Shown one piece after another: positions 44,224 to 54,302 of a stretch of DNA of 64,000 nt (its first letter is position 1; the number at the start of each line of letters is the position of its first letter). The notes beneath the pieces were generated by a model. The model had not been told where the DNA came from and did not search any database. It saw only the letters and a program-made list of their open reading frames with translations. The DNA is from VGTK01 sp046327915 (GTDB lineage Bacteria; Desulfobacterota; Binatia; UBA12015). The position numbers and the translations under genes are program-made. The stretch is from the NCBI GenBank assembly GCA_046327915.1, contig JAXLXO010000020.1, forward strand, positions 81,067 to 145,066, written 5' to 3'.

Positions 44224-45224
44224 CCGGCGAGGAAGCGCAGGCAGCCCGATGCGGCGAGGACCGGATCGAGCGCGCCGCGGTCCGCGACGGCCGCGTACCG
44301 CGCGCGCAGGACCGCGAGCGACTTCGCGTGGTACTTCTGCGGCTCCTGCGTGAACGGCTTGCCGCCGATCTCGAGCGACACCTCGCCCCGCCCCTCGGCC
44401 AGCGCGGCCGCGTTCGCGGCCGTCCACGGGAAGAAGATCGCGGCCACCTCGTCGCGCAGCAGCGGCTCGAGCGTGGGCGCGAGCATGCCCCAGGTCTCGA
44501 ACGGCCCCTCGTCCTTCGGATCGAGCATGCGACCGATCCACGCGAGCACGCGCGGCGCGCGCTCGCGCAGCAGCGCGCCCGGCGTCGGATCGGTCGAGCA
44601 CTGATGCAGCTGGGCGAAGACGCCGAAATCGCCGAACGCCGGCCGCGCGCCGAAGAGGTACGGACGACTCGCGAGGTGCCGGTCGAGGATCGCGAGCTGG
44701 CGCAGGAACGAGCCCTCGATCGTGTCGCGCGTCTCCGCGGACGAGCCGACGAGCTTCAGGCGCGACACCATGCGCGAGCGCACCATGTCGATCGCACCCG
44801 GCAGGCTCGCGTCGTCGAGACCGGGCATCATGCTGCGCGCCAGCCGCTCGCCGGCCGACAGCTGGTCGGCCTCGTACGACCAGCGGTAGTGGAACATCGG
44901 CTTGTTGCCCCACTCGTCGCCGTACTCCTCGAGCAACGCCGACAGGAACGCGAGCGCAGGATCGGACGGGTGGATCGACGGCTCCGGAAAGCGCGCCTCG
45001 TAGTGCTCGACGATCGGCGTCGAGTCCTGCATGGCGCTGCCGTCCGGCGCCACGACCAGCGGGACGAGAGGCAGCTTCGCGTACTTCTTGAACTCCTCCT
45101 CGTTCGTGGCGCTGCGCACGATCCACTCGTGCGGGATGCGCTTGTAGCGGAAGTACGAGCGCACCTTGATCGAGTACGGGGAGAGCTCGGAGCCGAAGAT
45201 CCGGTACGGGGCCTGCTGCGACAT
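44220..45224 (-). CDS. Glutathione S-transferase family protein, extended C-terminus
   Basis: 334 residues. A thioredoxin-like N-domain (about 5-85: YRIFGSELSPYSIKVRSYF, PLVPLVVAPDGSAMQDSTPI with the Ser that binds glutathione gamma-glutamyl) precedes an all-helical C-domain with RPAFGDFGVFAQLHQ. Typical GSTs are 200-230 residues; here about 100 extra C-terminal residues follow. The candidate catalytic residue is Ser in SPYS. An AGGAGG ribosome site lies 5 bases before the ATG. The TetR gene is 28 bp upstream and probably regulates it. Confidence 0.85.
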   Translation of the reverse strand: MSQQAPYRIFGSELSPYSIKVRSYFRYKRIPHEWIVRSATNEEEFKKYAKLPLVPLVVAPDGSAMQDSTPIVEHYEARFPEPSIHPSDPALAFLSALLEEYGDEWGNKPMFHYRWSYEADQLSAGERLARSMMPGLDDASLPGAIDMVRSRMVSRLKLVGSSAETRDTIEGSFLRQLAILDRHLASRPYLFGARPAFGDFGVFAQLHQCSTDPTPGALLRERAPRVLAWIGRMLDPKDEGPFETWGMLAPTLEPLLRDEVAAIFFPWTAANAAALAEGRGEVSLEIGGKPFTQEPQKYHAKSLAVLRARYAAVADRGALDPVLAASGCLRFLAG

Positions 45225-45252
45225 CACGTCCTCCTGCGTTGCTTCGTTCGCG

Positions 45253-45924
45253 TCACGCCTCGCCGGCGCTGGGCGTCGTCGTGTCGTCCGCATCGTCGAG
45301 CGCGCGCGCGACCGAGCCGTCGACCGCGCGGCCGAGCGACGACGCCAGCATGCGCGCCAGCACGCGACGCGAACGGTCGACACCGAGCCCCTGGTGCCTG
45401 CGCAGATGCTCCCAGGTCGACCAGCTCGCGGCCGCGCCCAATGCCGCCGCGACGTCGCGCCGCTCCGCCGCCGGAAAGCCCGCGAGCTCGCTGGCGAAGA
45501 CGAGCTCGACCTCGCGCCGTCCACGCGCGCGCGCCCTCTCGAGCCGCGTACGCACCTCGTTCGAGAACGGCTCCGAGCGCAGCGACGCACGCCGCACCGG
45601 CGAGATGGCCTCGAGCACGCGCGCACGCCGCGTCACGAAGGTCGCCAGCCGCGCGGGAAACGGGCCGTCGGTCGGGATCGGCAGCAGCAGCGGCGCGAGA
45701 CGCTCCATCTGCAGGTCGGCGGCAGCCGCGAAGAGCGTCTCGAGGCTCTCGAAGTGCTGGAATACCGAGCGCAGCGACACGCCCGCACGCTGCGCGATCT
45801 GCGCCGCGGTCGGCCGCATCTCGCCCTCCTCGAAGAGATCGAGCAGCGCGCCCACCACCGCGCGCCGCGAGCGCTCGCTGCGCGCGAGGCGGCCGTCGAC
45901 GCGCGCGACCGGCTTCCGTTCCAC
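45253..45924 (-). CDS. TetR-family transcriptional regulator
   Basis: 223 residues from a GTG. The N-terminal helix-turn-helix is about 15-62 (RRAVVGALLDLFEEG, then PTAAQIAQRAGVSLRSVFQHF), followed by a helical ligand-binding/dimer domain. It lies directly upstream of the GST gene on the same strand, so it likely autoregulates and controls it. The 43 bp before it (45925-45967) separate it from the SDR stop and are relatively AT-rich. Confidence 0.9.
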   Translation of the reverse strand: MERKPVARVDGRLARSERSRRAVVGALLDLFEEGEMRPTAAQIAQRAGVSLRSVFQHFESLETLFAAAADLQMERLAPLLLPIPTDGPFPARLATFVTRRARVLEAISPVRRASLRSEPFSNEVRTRLERARARGRREVELVFASELAGFPAAERRDVAAALGAAASWSTWEHLRRHQGLGVDRSRRVLARMLASSLGRAVDGSVARALDDADDTTTPSAGEA

Positions 45925-45967
45925 GACGGCGGGATTACTGCAGCATCAGTGCGAATTCAATGCGGAG

Positions 45968-46741
45968 TCAGTACGCGTCGCGGCGCACCAGGGCGTCCGA
46001 TCCGCCGTCGACGTAGAGGATCGTCCCGCAGCAGAAGCTCGCCTGCTCACCGAGCAGGAACACGACCGCGTTCGCGATCTGCTCGGGACGTCCGAAGCCC
46101 GCGCCGAGCGGGATCGGGAAGCCGCGGATCGCCGGACCGAACTGCGGGTCGTCGAGTCCTTCCTGCAGGAGCGGCGTCTGCACCGCACCGGGCGCGATCG
46201 CGTTCAGGCGGATGCCCGCTCCCGCCCACTCCGGGCCGGGCGCGTTGCGGCGCACCCAGCGCGCGAGCGCGAGCTTGGTGTTCGCGTACACGGTGGAGCC
46301 GTCGACCGGACCGGCGACGCGCCGCGCGGCATCCTCGTCACCGTCGAGACACGCTCCGACGAGACCCGACTCCCCCTCGGGCACGATGCGCGACGAGTTC
46401 GACGAGATCGCAACCGCGGACGGCGACCTGCCCTTCGCCAGCAGAGGACGCAGCCCGGCGAGCGTCGCCACCGCGCCGAAGTAATTGACGGCGACGATGC
46501 GGTCGTGCGCCGCCACCTGCGGTCCGAGCCCCGCGCACGCGACCAGCCCGTCGAGGGCGCCGCCCGACGTCTCGCCCGCGAGCGCGACCGCGCGTGCGCG
46601 GCCGTCCGCCGTGGACAGATCCGCGATCACGTCGGCGTCGCGCACGTCGACGCCGATCACGCGATCCCCCGCGGCGCGCAGCTGCGCGCACACCGCAGCG
46701 CCGATTCCCGATGCCGAGCCCGTGACGACGACGGTACGCAT
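45968..46741 (-). CDS. Short-chain dehydrogenase/reductase
   Basis: 257 residues. NAD(P)-binding TGSASGIG (about 7-14); catalytic Ser in SSNSS and the Tyr-Lys pair in YANTKLALARW; LNAIAPGAVQTPLL and the C-terminal CCGTILYVDGGSDAL are classical SDR features. It resembles hydroxysteroid-dehydrogenase-like SDRs, including the insert before the Tyr. The start at 46741 directly precedes the Rossmann strand. Divergent from moxR (100 bp between the starts). Confidence 0.88.
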   Translation of the reverse strand: MRTVVVTGSASGIGAAVCAQLRAAGDRVIGVDVRDADVIADLSTADGRARAVALAGETSGGALDGLVACAGLGPQVAAHDRIVAVNYFGAVATLAGLRPLLAKGRSPSAVAISSNSSRIVPEGESGLVGACLDGDEDAARRVAGPVDGSTVYANTKLALARWVRRNAPGPEWAGAGIRLNAIAPGAVQTPLLQEGLDDPQFGPAIRGFPIPLGAGFGRPEQIANAVVFLLGEQASFCCGTILYVDGGSDALVRRDAY

Positions 46742-46841
46742 GCCGTCTCCTACGGCGGTCGGCGGCGCGCGGCAAGCGCCGCACCGGGGCCGCCGGGCAC
46801 GTTTGACAACCCGGAAGGCCAACGGCATCGCTGGGAGACGC

Positions 46842-47830
<989 letters not shown>

Positions 47831-47834
<4 letters not shown>

Positions 47835-48781
47835 GCCTGAGCGCCGACCAGACCCGCGAGATCATGGAGCGGGTGCGGCACATCGAGATCCGCACCGCCC
47901 GTCTCGCGCGCGAAACCTTCGCGGGCCAGTACCACTCGGTCTTCAAGGGCCGCGGCATGGACTTCGAGGAGGTCCGCGAGTACGTCCCCGGCGACGAGGT
48001 GCGCGCGATCGACTGGAACGTCACTGCGCGCACCGGACGTCCGTTCATCAAGAAGTTCCGCGAGGAGCGCGAGCTGACGATCGTCCTGCTGGTCGATCTC
48101 AGCGCGTCCGGGCACTTCGGCTCGCTCACGCAGAGCAAGCGCGAGCTCGCGGCCGAGGTCGCGAGCGTCCTCGCCTTCGCCGCCGTGCGCAACAACGACA
48201 AGGTCGGGCTGATCCTCTTCACCGACGAGGTCGAGCAGTACATCCCGCCACGGAAGGGCCGCAGCCACGTGCTGCGCGTCGTGCGCGAGATCCTGTTCTT
48301 CGACGCGAAGCGCCGCGGCACGGACGTCGTGAAGGCGCTGGAGTACGCGAACCAGGTGCTGAAGCGCCGCGCGGTGGTGTTCCTGCTGTCGGACTTCCTG
48401 GTGCCGCTGCGCGCGACGCCCGGCACGACCGCGGCCACCGGCACCGGGTCGAGCGGCATGACGCCGCTGCGCCGCACGCTCGAGATCACCGCGCGTCGGC
48501 ACGACCTCGTCGGCGTCGTCGTGTCCGACCCGCGCGAGGCCGAGCTGCCCGACGTCGGGCGCGTGCTGCTCGAGGACGCCGAGACCGGCGAGCAGCTCGA
48601 GATCGACACGCACGATCCCGGGACGCGGCGCCGCTTCGCGGAAGCAGCCGAGACACGGCGCGCCGGCGTGCTCTCCACGCTGCGCGGCGCGGGCATCGAC
48701 ACGCTCGAGCTCAGCACCGCCGCACCCTACCTGTCCGCGCTGCTGCGCTTCTTCCAGCGGCGCGCGGCACGCCTCGGATGA
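47831..48781 (+). CDS. DUF58 domain protein
   Basis: 316 residues from a GTG overlapping the moxR stop. The DUF58 signature YHSVFKGRGMDFEEVREYVPGDEVRAIDW is at about 32-60, followed by a VWA-like core with a degenerate metal site (LLVDLSASGHFG, Asp-x-Ser-x-Ser retained). No membrane helix. DUF58 proteins normally accompany MoxR ATPases and probably are their partner. It is coupled at both ends by 4-bp overlaps. Confidence 0.93.
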
Positions 48782-49338
48782 CGCCCGCACCGGCTTCCAC
48801 CAGCGTCACGCTCGCCGTCCCGAGCGCGACGCCGGGCGACATCCGCGACATCCGCGGTCCGGTTGCGATCCCGATCCCGTGGCTGGTACCGGCGCTGATC
48901 GCCGGCGGCGTGCTGCTCGCACTTCTGCTCGGCTGGCTCGCGCGGCGCTGGTGGAAGCGGCGCAAGCTGCGCGTGCCGCCGCCGCGTCCCGCCGACGAGG
49001 TCGCGCTCGAGCGGCTGGAGGCGGCGCGCAAGCTGATCGACCCGGCGCGCGCACGCGAGTTCTGCTTTGCGGTGACCGAGGCGGTCCGCTTCTACATCGA
49101 GGACCGCTTCGCGGTGCGCGCCGCGCGCCGCACCACCGACGAGTTCCTGAACGATCTCGTGCGCACGCCGACGGCGGGGCTGGCGAGCCACGCCGACATG
49201 CTCGGCGACGTCCTGAAGCAGGGCGATCTCGTCAAGTTCGCGCGCGCCACGCTGGCGAGCGACGAGATGGAAGCGCTGCACCGGAGCGCCGTCCGCTTCG
49301 TGCAGGAGACCCGGCCGGGGACGAAGGCGGACGCGTGA
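48778..49338 (+). CDS. DUF4381-like single-pass membrane protein of the Bat operon
   Basis: 186 residues. A periplasmic Pro-rich N-terminus with DIRDIRGPVAIP precedes one membrane helix (about 37-60) and a basic RRWWKRRKLR stop-transfer, then a cytoplasmic helical domain containing RAREFCFAVTEAVRFYIEDRF, as in DUF4381 proteins of MoxR/Bat clusters. Function unknown; it may scaffold the VWA proteins. The ATG overlaps the DUF58 stop; 28 bp separate it from batA, the only non-overlapping junction in the operon. Confidence 0.78.
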   Translation: MTPAPASTSVTLAVPSATPGDIRDIRGPVAIPIPWLVPALIAGGVLLALLLGWLARRWWKRRKLRVPPPRPADEVALERLEAARKLIDPARAREFCFAVTEAVRFYIEDRFAVRAARRTTDEFLNDLVRTPTAGLASHADMLGDVLKQGDLVKFARATLASDEMEALHRSAVRFVQETRPGTKADA

Positions 49339-49366
49339 CGATCGTTGGTCTCCCACGGGTGGACGC

Positions 49367-50371
49367 GTGACCACCTGGCGCTTCGCGAACCCGCTGCTGC
49401 TCTGGCTGCTGGCGGCCCTGCCCCTGCTGGCCCTGCTGCGCGGACGCATCGGACGCACCGCCGCTCTGCTCTATCCGTCGGCCGACCTCGTGCGCTCGAT
49501 CGGACGTGGCGTCACGGCCAACGCCGGCAGCGCGCGCACGACGTTGCGCCTGCTCGCGCTCGCACTGCTCATCCTCGCACTGGCGCGTCCGCAGCAGGGG
49601 CTCGGCACGGCCGAGGTCGAGACCAGCGGCATCGACATCGTGCTGGCGATCGACGTGTCGGGCTCGATGCGCGCGCTCGACTTCGAGCTCGACGGCAAGC
49701 GCGCCGACCGGCTCGAGGTCGTGAAGTCCGTCGTGCGGCGCTTCGTCGACGCGCGCGGCGACGACCGCATCGGCATGATCGGCTTCGCCGGACGCCCGTA
49801 CCTCGTGAGCCCGCTCACGCTCGACCACGACTGGCTGGCGCAGAATCTCGAGCGCGTGCGCATCGGCCTCATCGAGGACGGCACCGCGGTCGGCTCGGCG
49901 ATCGCGGCGAGCGTCAATCGCCTGCGCGAGCAGAAGGCGAAGTCGAAGGTCGTGATCCTGCTGACCGACGGCGTGAACAACGCCGGCAAGGTCGAGCCGC
50001 TCACCGCGGCGGAGGCCGCGCGCGCACTCGGCATCAAGGTCTACACGATCGCGGCCGGCACGCAGGGCGAGGCGCCGATGCCGGTCACCGACCGGTTCGG
50101 TAACGAGCGCGTGGTCATGGCTCCGGTCGAGGTGGACGAGAAGACGCTGCGCGCGGTCGCGGAGCGCACCGGTGCAGCCTTCTTCCGCGCGACCGACACC
50201 AAGACGCTGGAAGGCATCTACGCGCAGATCGACCAGCTCGAGCGCACCGCGGAGACCGTCAAGCGCTACGAGGAGTACCGCGAGCTCTACCACTGGCCGC
50301 TGCTGCTCGGACTGCTCGTCCTGGGCGCCGAGCTGATCCTCGCCGAGACCCGGCTCAGGAGCCTGCCGTGA
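49367..50371 (+). CDS. batA: BatA-like VWA membrane protein
   Basis: 334 residues from a GTG. Two N-terminal membrane helices (about 8-24 and 58-74) flank a short loop; the VWA domain (about 88-280) has an intact MIDAS motif DVSGS (96-100), Thr in VILLTDGVNNAGK and a downstream Asp; the C-terminal helix (about 305-325) anchors the other side. This is the BatA/BatB layout of Bacteroides aerotolerance operons. It is coupled by GTGA overlap to the next gene. Confidence 0.92.
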   Translation: MTTWRFANPLLLWLLAALPLLALLRGRIGRTAALLYPSADLVRSIGRGVTANAGSARTTLRLLALALLILALARPQQGLGTAEVETSGIDIVLAIDVSGSMRALDFELDGKRADRLEVVKSVVRRFVDARGDDRIGMIGFAGRPYLVSPLTLDHDWLAQNLERVRIGLIEDGTAVGSAIAASVNRLREQKAKSKVVILLTDGVNNAGKVEPLTAAEAARALGIKVYTIAAGTQGEAPMPVTDRFGNERVVMAPVEVDEKTLRAVAERTGAAFFRATDTKTLEGIYAQIDQLERTAETVKRYEEYRELYHWPLLLGLLVLGAELILAETRLRSLP

Positions 50372-52350
50372 GCCTCGCGAGCCCGCCGTGGCTGCTCGCG
50401 GCCGTCGCCGCCGCGATCGCGCTGCTGCTCTTCTGGCGCCGCGCCGACCGCGGACGCCGCGCCGCGCTGGAGCGCTTCGCATCGCCGCAGCTGCTCGGCG
50501 ACCTGACCGCCAGCGTGTCGGCACGCCGCCGCTCGGTGAAGCGCGCGCTCGTCGTCGCCGGCGTTCTTCTCGGTGGGCTCGCGCTCGCGGGGCCGCAGTA
50601 CGGCTTCACCTGGGAGGAGACGCAGCGTCGCGGCATCGACGTGCTGATCGCGCTCGACACCTCGCGCAGCATGCTCGCGCAGGACGTCGCGCCGAACCGC
50701 CTCGAGCGCGCCAAGCTCGCCGTGCGCGATCTCGTCGACCAGCTCGGCAGCGACCGCGTCGGCCTGATCGCGTTCGCCGGATCCGCGTTCCTGCAGTGCC
50801 CGCTGACGCTCGATCACGCGGCGTTCCTCGAATCGCTCGACGCGCTGCAGCCGGGCGTGATTCCCACCCCCGGCAGCGATCTCGCGAGCGCGCTGCGCAC
50901 CGCCGAGCAGGCGCTCGCGACCGAGCAGCGCAACGTCAAGCTGCTGGTGCTGTTCTCCGACGGCGAGGACCTCGGCGGCAGCGCGATCGAGGCCGCGAAG
51001 CACGCCGCCGAGCAGGGCATCCGCGTGTTCACCGTCGGCGTCGGCAGCGACAACGGCGAGCTGATCCCGGTGCCGAGCGCGAAGGGCGGCACCGAGTTCC
51101 TGAAGGACCCGCAGGGACAGTACGTCAAGTCGAAGCTCGACGCCGAGACGCTGCGTCAGGTCGCGGAGCTGACCGGCGGCTTCTACGAGCCGCTCGGACG
51201 CCGCGGCGAGGGTGTCGCCGCGATCTACGACCGCGCGCTCGCCCCTCTGCCGAAGGAGGAGCTCGCGTCGCGCATGCGCCGCGTGCCGATCGAGCGCTTC
51301 CAGTGGCCGCTCGCGATCGCCCTGCTGTGCCTCGGGCTGGAGCCGATCGTACGCGAGCGCGTGTCGCGTGGCCGCGGCCGCCGCGGCGCCGAGACGTCCG
51401 GCGTGGTCGTGCTGCTGGGCGCGCTGGCGCTCGCCGGCACGGCGGAGGCGGCGTCGGTGCGCGAGGCGCAGCGTCTCTACGCCGACGGAAAGTACGCGCA
51501 GGCACTCGCCGAGTACCAGGCCGCGGTCGGCGACAAGCCGACGCCGCAGCTCGACTTCAACATGGGTGCTGCCGCCTACAAGGCCGGACAGTACGGCGAC
51601 GCCGCCGGCGCCTTCGCGCGCGCGCTCGGCAGCGACGACCCGAAGCTGCAGGAGCAGGGATTCTACAATCTCGGCAACGCGCAGTTCCGCCTCGGCGAGC
51701 AGACGAAGGAGTCGAAGCCGCAGCAGACCATGCAGGCGTGGCAGCAGGCGCTCGACGCCTACGAAAGTGCGCTCAAGGTCGATCCGAAGGACGAGGACGC
51801 GCGCTACAATCGCGACTTCGTGAAGCATGCCCTCGAGGAGCTGCAGAAGCAGCAGCAACAGAAGCAGGACCAGAAGGACAAGCAGGATCAGCAGCAGGAC
51901 GACAAGAAGGACGACCAGCAGCAGCAACAGGACGAGAAGAAGCAGGACCAGCAGCACGGCGACGACCAGAAGCAGCAGCAACAGCAACAACAGCAGAACG
52001 ACCAGAAGAAGGACGAGCAGGAGAAGCAGGACCAGTCGCAGGGCGGCGAGCCGCAGCCGACGCCCGACCAGCAGCAGAAGCCGCAGCCGAAGGACGGCTC
52101 CGACGACCAGCAGCAGAAGCAGGATCAGCAGCCGTCGCAGGGCGACCAGCCGAAGCCCGACGAGCAGCAGCAGCCGGGCGACTCGCAGCAGACCGGCAAG
52201 CCGCAGCAGCAGCCCGGACAGATGAGCCCCGACGAGGCACGCGACCTGCTCGACTCGCTGAAGGACGGCGAGGAGAACCTGCAGCAGCTCGACCAGAACG
52301 CGCAGCAGCAGCGCCGCGGACGTCCCCGCGAGCAGGAGCGCGACTGGTGA
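50368..52350 (+). CDS. batB: BatB-BatC fusion: VWA + TPR membrane protein with Gln-rich tail
   Basis: 660 residues. N-terminal helices (about 5-22 and 58-75); a VWA domain with MIDAS DTSRS (97-101) and Thr/Asp loops (about 88-290); a helix at about 310-328 closes a complete BatB. It then continues in frame through a second hydrophobic segment (about 345-360, signal-peptide-like, VVVLLGALALAGTAEA) into BatC-type TPRs (about 365-485: YADGKYAQALAEYQAA, FNMGAAAYKAGQYGDAAGAFARAL, FYNLGNAQFRLGEQ). The tail (about 491-655) is almost wholly Gln, Lys and Asp. BatB and BatC are usually separate genes. Coupled by overlaps on both sides. Confidence 0.9.
   Translation: MSLASPPWLLAAVAAAIALLLFWRRADRGRRAALERFASPQLLGDLTASVSARRRSVKRALVVAGVLLGGLALAGPQYGFTWEETQRRGIDVLIALDTSRSMLAQDVAPNRLERAKLAVRDLVDQLGSDRVGLIAFAGSAFLQCPLTLDHAAFLESLDALQPGVIPTPGSDLASALRTAEQALATEQRNVKLLVLFSDGEDLGGSAIEAAKHAAEQGIRVFTVGVGSDNGELIPVPSAKGGTEFLKDPQGQYVKSKLDAETLRQVAELTGGFYEPLGRRGEGVAAIYDRALAPLPKEELASRMRRVPIERFQWPLAIALLCLGLEPIVRERVSRGRGRRGAETSGVVVLLGALALAGTAEAASVREAQRLYADGKYAQALAEYQAAVGDKPTPQLDFNMGAAAYKAGQYGDAAGAFARALGSDDPKLQEQGFYNLGNAQFRLGEQTKESKPQQTMQAWQQALDAYESALKVDPKDEDARYNRDFVKHALEELQKQQQQKQDQKDKQDQQQDDKKDDQQQQQDEKKQDQQHGDDQKQQQQQQQQNDQKKDEQEKQDQSQGGEPQPTPDQQQKPQPKDGSDDQQQKQDQQPSQGDQPKPDEQQQPGDSQQTGKPQQQPGQMSPDEARDLLDSLKDGEENLQQLDQNAQQQRRGRPREQERDW
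51838..52330 (+). repeat. Low-complexity Gln/Lys/Asp-coding tract
   Basis: About 165 codons dominated by CAG/CAA (Gln), AAG (Lys) and GAC/GAG, encoding the tail of the BatB-BatC protein. Codons vary, so it is not a perfect microsatellite. The frame is kept throughout. Confidence 0.85.
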
Positions 52351-54302
52351 GCCCGCGTCGCCACACGCACGGCGCGAGCCGCGCGGACGCCGCACGTACT
52401 CGCGGCACGGCGCACCGCACGCGGCTCGCCGCGGCCCTCGTCGCGACTGCGCTCGCCGTCGTCGCGCTCGCCGCGCACCGAACGCCCGCGCTCGGCGCCG
52501 GCAACGCGCGCATGCGTGCCGAAGTCCGGCCCACCGAGATCCAGATGGGCCAGAGCGCGCGCCTCGTGGTGACGATCTCGGGGACGCAGAACGCGCCACC
52601 GCCGCGCATCCCCGCGATCGACGGGCTGCGTGCCCAGAGCCTCGGCCAGACCACCAGCGTGCAGATCGTCAACGGCGCGGTGACGGCCGAGGTGACCTAC
52701 AACTTTCTCCTCGAGCCGCAGCGGACCGGGTCGTTCACGATCCCTGCACTCGCAGCCGACATCGAAGGCGAGCGCGTCTCGACGTCGCCGCTCTCTCTGC
52801 GCGTGGTCGACGCGAACACCGTGCCGCGCAACGGCATCGCGCCGCACGGGGGCGCTCCCGGCGGAGCCGCCGGGACATCCGAGGACGCGGCGCAGCAGCA
52901 GCCGATCACGCTTCGCCTCACCGCGCCGCAGCGCGACCTCTACGTCGGCGAAGCGGTCCCGGTGGAGCTGACGATCTACATCCGCGAGGGCGTGCGCGTC
53001 ACCGAGGTCACCGCACCGACCTTCGAGGGCACCGCGTTCACCGTGAGCCGCCCGCAGGACGGACAGCCGACGCAGACCACCGAGGTGATCGACGGCGTGC
53101 GCTGGGTCGTCGCGACGTTTCCGCTCGCGATCACGCCGGTGAGCGCAGGCGAGTTCCCGCTGGTCGGCAAGATGGAGGTCACCGCCTACCTGCCCGGCGG
53201 GCGCCGCCGCTACGGCAGCGTCATGGACGATCCGCTGTTCGACTCGTTCTTCGGCGGCGGCGGATCGCAGCGCAAGATTCCGCTCGCCACCGAGCAGCGC
53301 CGCGCGCGCGTGCAGGCGCTGCCCGAGGAGGGACGTCCGGCGAGCTTCAGCGGTGCCATCGGCCGGTTCACCGTGGAGGCGAGCGCGAGCCCGGCGAAGG
53401 TCACCGTCGGTGATCCGGTCACGCTCACCGTCAAGGTCTCCGGCAAGGGCAACTTCGACCGCGTCTCGATCCCCGCGATGGAGAGCGGCGCCGACTGGAA
53501 GACCTATCCCGCGAGCAGCAAGTTCGAGCCGACCGACGCGCTCGGCACGTCGGGACGCAAGATCAGCGAGCAGGCCGTGGTGCCGCTCACCGCGAAGGTC
53601 CAGGCGGTGCCCGCGCGGCCGTTCAGCTACTTCGACCCCGACAAGCACCGTTACGTCGAGCTGGCGACGCAGCCGGTCGCGCTGACGATCGAGGGCGCGC
53701 CGCGCACCGGCGCCGCGGGCGGATCCGCGACCGCACCGGCACGCGCCGCGAAGAGCGACGGCGAGCGCGCCGCGGCGGAAGGCGAGCAATGGGAGCTCGC
53801 ACCGAACCAGATCGCCGCGGGAGCTCCGGCCGACAGCACGCCGGTCGCGACGCAGCCGTGGTTCCTCGGCCTGCAGCTGCTCCCGCTCGCGGCACTCGCC
53901 GCGGGCACGCTGTGGGCACGGCGCCGCGACCGCCTGCGCGCCGATCCCGCGCACCATCGTCGTCTCGCGGCGCGGCGCCGCGTCGACGAGGAGGGTGCCG
54001 CGATGCAGCGCGCGGCGTCGGCCGGCGACACGGCGGCGTTCTTCGCGGCGGCACGCCGCGCGGTGCAGGAGCGCCTCGCGCGCGATCCGGACCGCGAGGC
54101 GGCGAGCCTCACGCTGCCCGAGCTCGAGGACCTCGTCGGCGACGACGCCGCGGTCCGCGACGAACTGCGGGCGATCGTCGGCCGCGCCGACGCGATCACC
54201 TACTCCGGCGAGCGCATGCCGCCGGGCCAGCTCGGTGACTGGCAGAAGCGCGTCGCGGACCTGCTGCAGAAGCTCGACGCGCCGAAGGGACGGCAGCGGT
54301 GA
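52347..54302 (+). CDS. batD: BatD-like protein
   Basis: 651 residues from a GTG overlapping the previous stop. An Arg-rich n-region precedes a signal peptide (hydrophobic core about 31-47). Several beta-sandwich (Ig-like) repeats occupy about 55-480: MRAEVRPTEIQMGQSARLVVTI, ITLRLTAPQRDLYVGEAVPV, and FTVEASASPAKVTVGDPVTLTV are the repeated strand pairs. A membrane helix (about 510-530) and a cytoplasmic helical tail follow. BatD is the large periplasmic protein of the Bat system. Coupled to batE by GTGA overlap. Confidence 0.9.
   Translation: MSPRRHTHGASRADAARTRGTAHRTRLAAALVATALAVVALAAHRTPALGAGNARMRAEVRPTEIQMGQSARLVVTISGTQNAPPPRIPAIDGLRAQSLGQTTSVQIVNGAVTAEVTYNFLLEPQRTGSFTIPALAADIEGERVSTSPLSLRVVDANTVPRNGIAPHGGAPGGAAGTSEDAAQQQPITLRLTAPQRDLYVGEAVPVELTIYIREGVRVTEVTAPTFEGTAFTVSRPQDGQPTQTTEVIDGVRWVVATFPLAITPVSAGEFPLVGKMEVTAYLPGGRRRYGSVMDDPLFDSFFGGGGSQRKIPLATEQRRARVQALPEEGRPASFSGAIGRFTVEASASPAKVTVGDPVTLTVKVSGKGNFDRVSIPAMESGADWKTYPASSKFEPTDALGTSGRKISEQAVVPLTAKVQAVPARPFSYFDPDKHRYVELATQPVALTIEGAPRTGAAGGSATAPARAAKSDGERAAAEGEQWELAPNQIAAGAPADSTPVATQPWFLGLQLLPLAALAAGTLWARRRDRLRADPAHHRRLAARRRVDEEGAAMQRAASAGDTAAFFAAARRAVQERLARDPDREAASLTLPELEDLVGDDAAVRDELRAIVGRADAITYSGERMPPGQLGDWQKRVADLLQKLDAPKGRQR

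Noticed and set aside
45925..45967. Short 4-bp inverted repeat before the TetR gene as its operator
   Set aside because: The symmetry is too short to separate from chance; no second site is present near the GST gene.
46803..46831. TTGACA before moxR as a promoter
   Set aside because: A -10 box at the right spacing is absent (CATCGC), and transcription would begin downstream of the ribosome site.
51838..52330. CAG/CAA-rich tract as a possible phase-variable microsatellite
   Set aside because: Units are interrupted and codon-mixed, with no long perfect run and no frameshift; it reads as a disordered protein tail.
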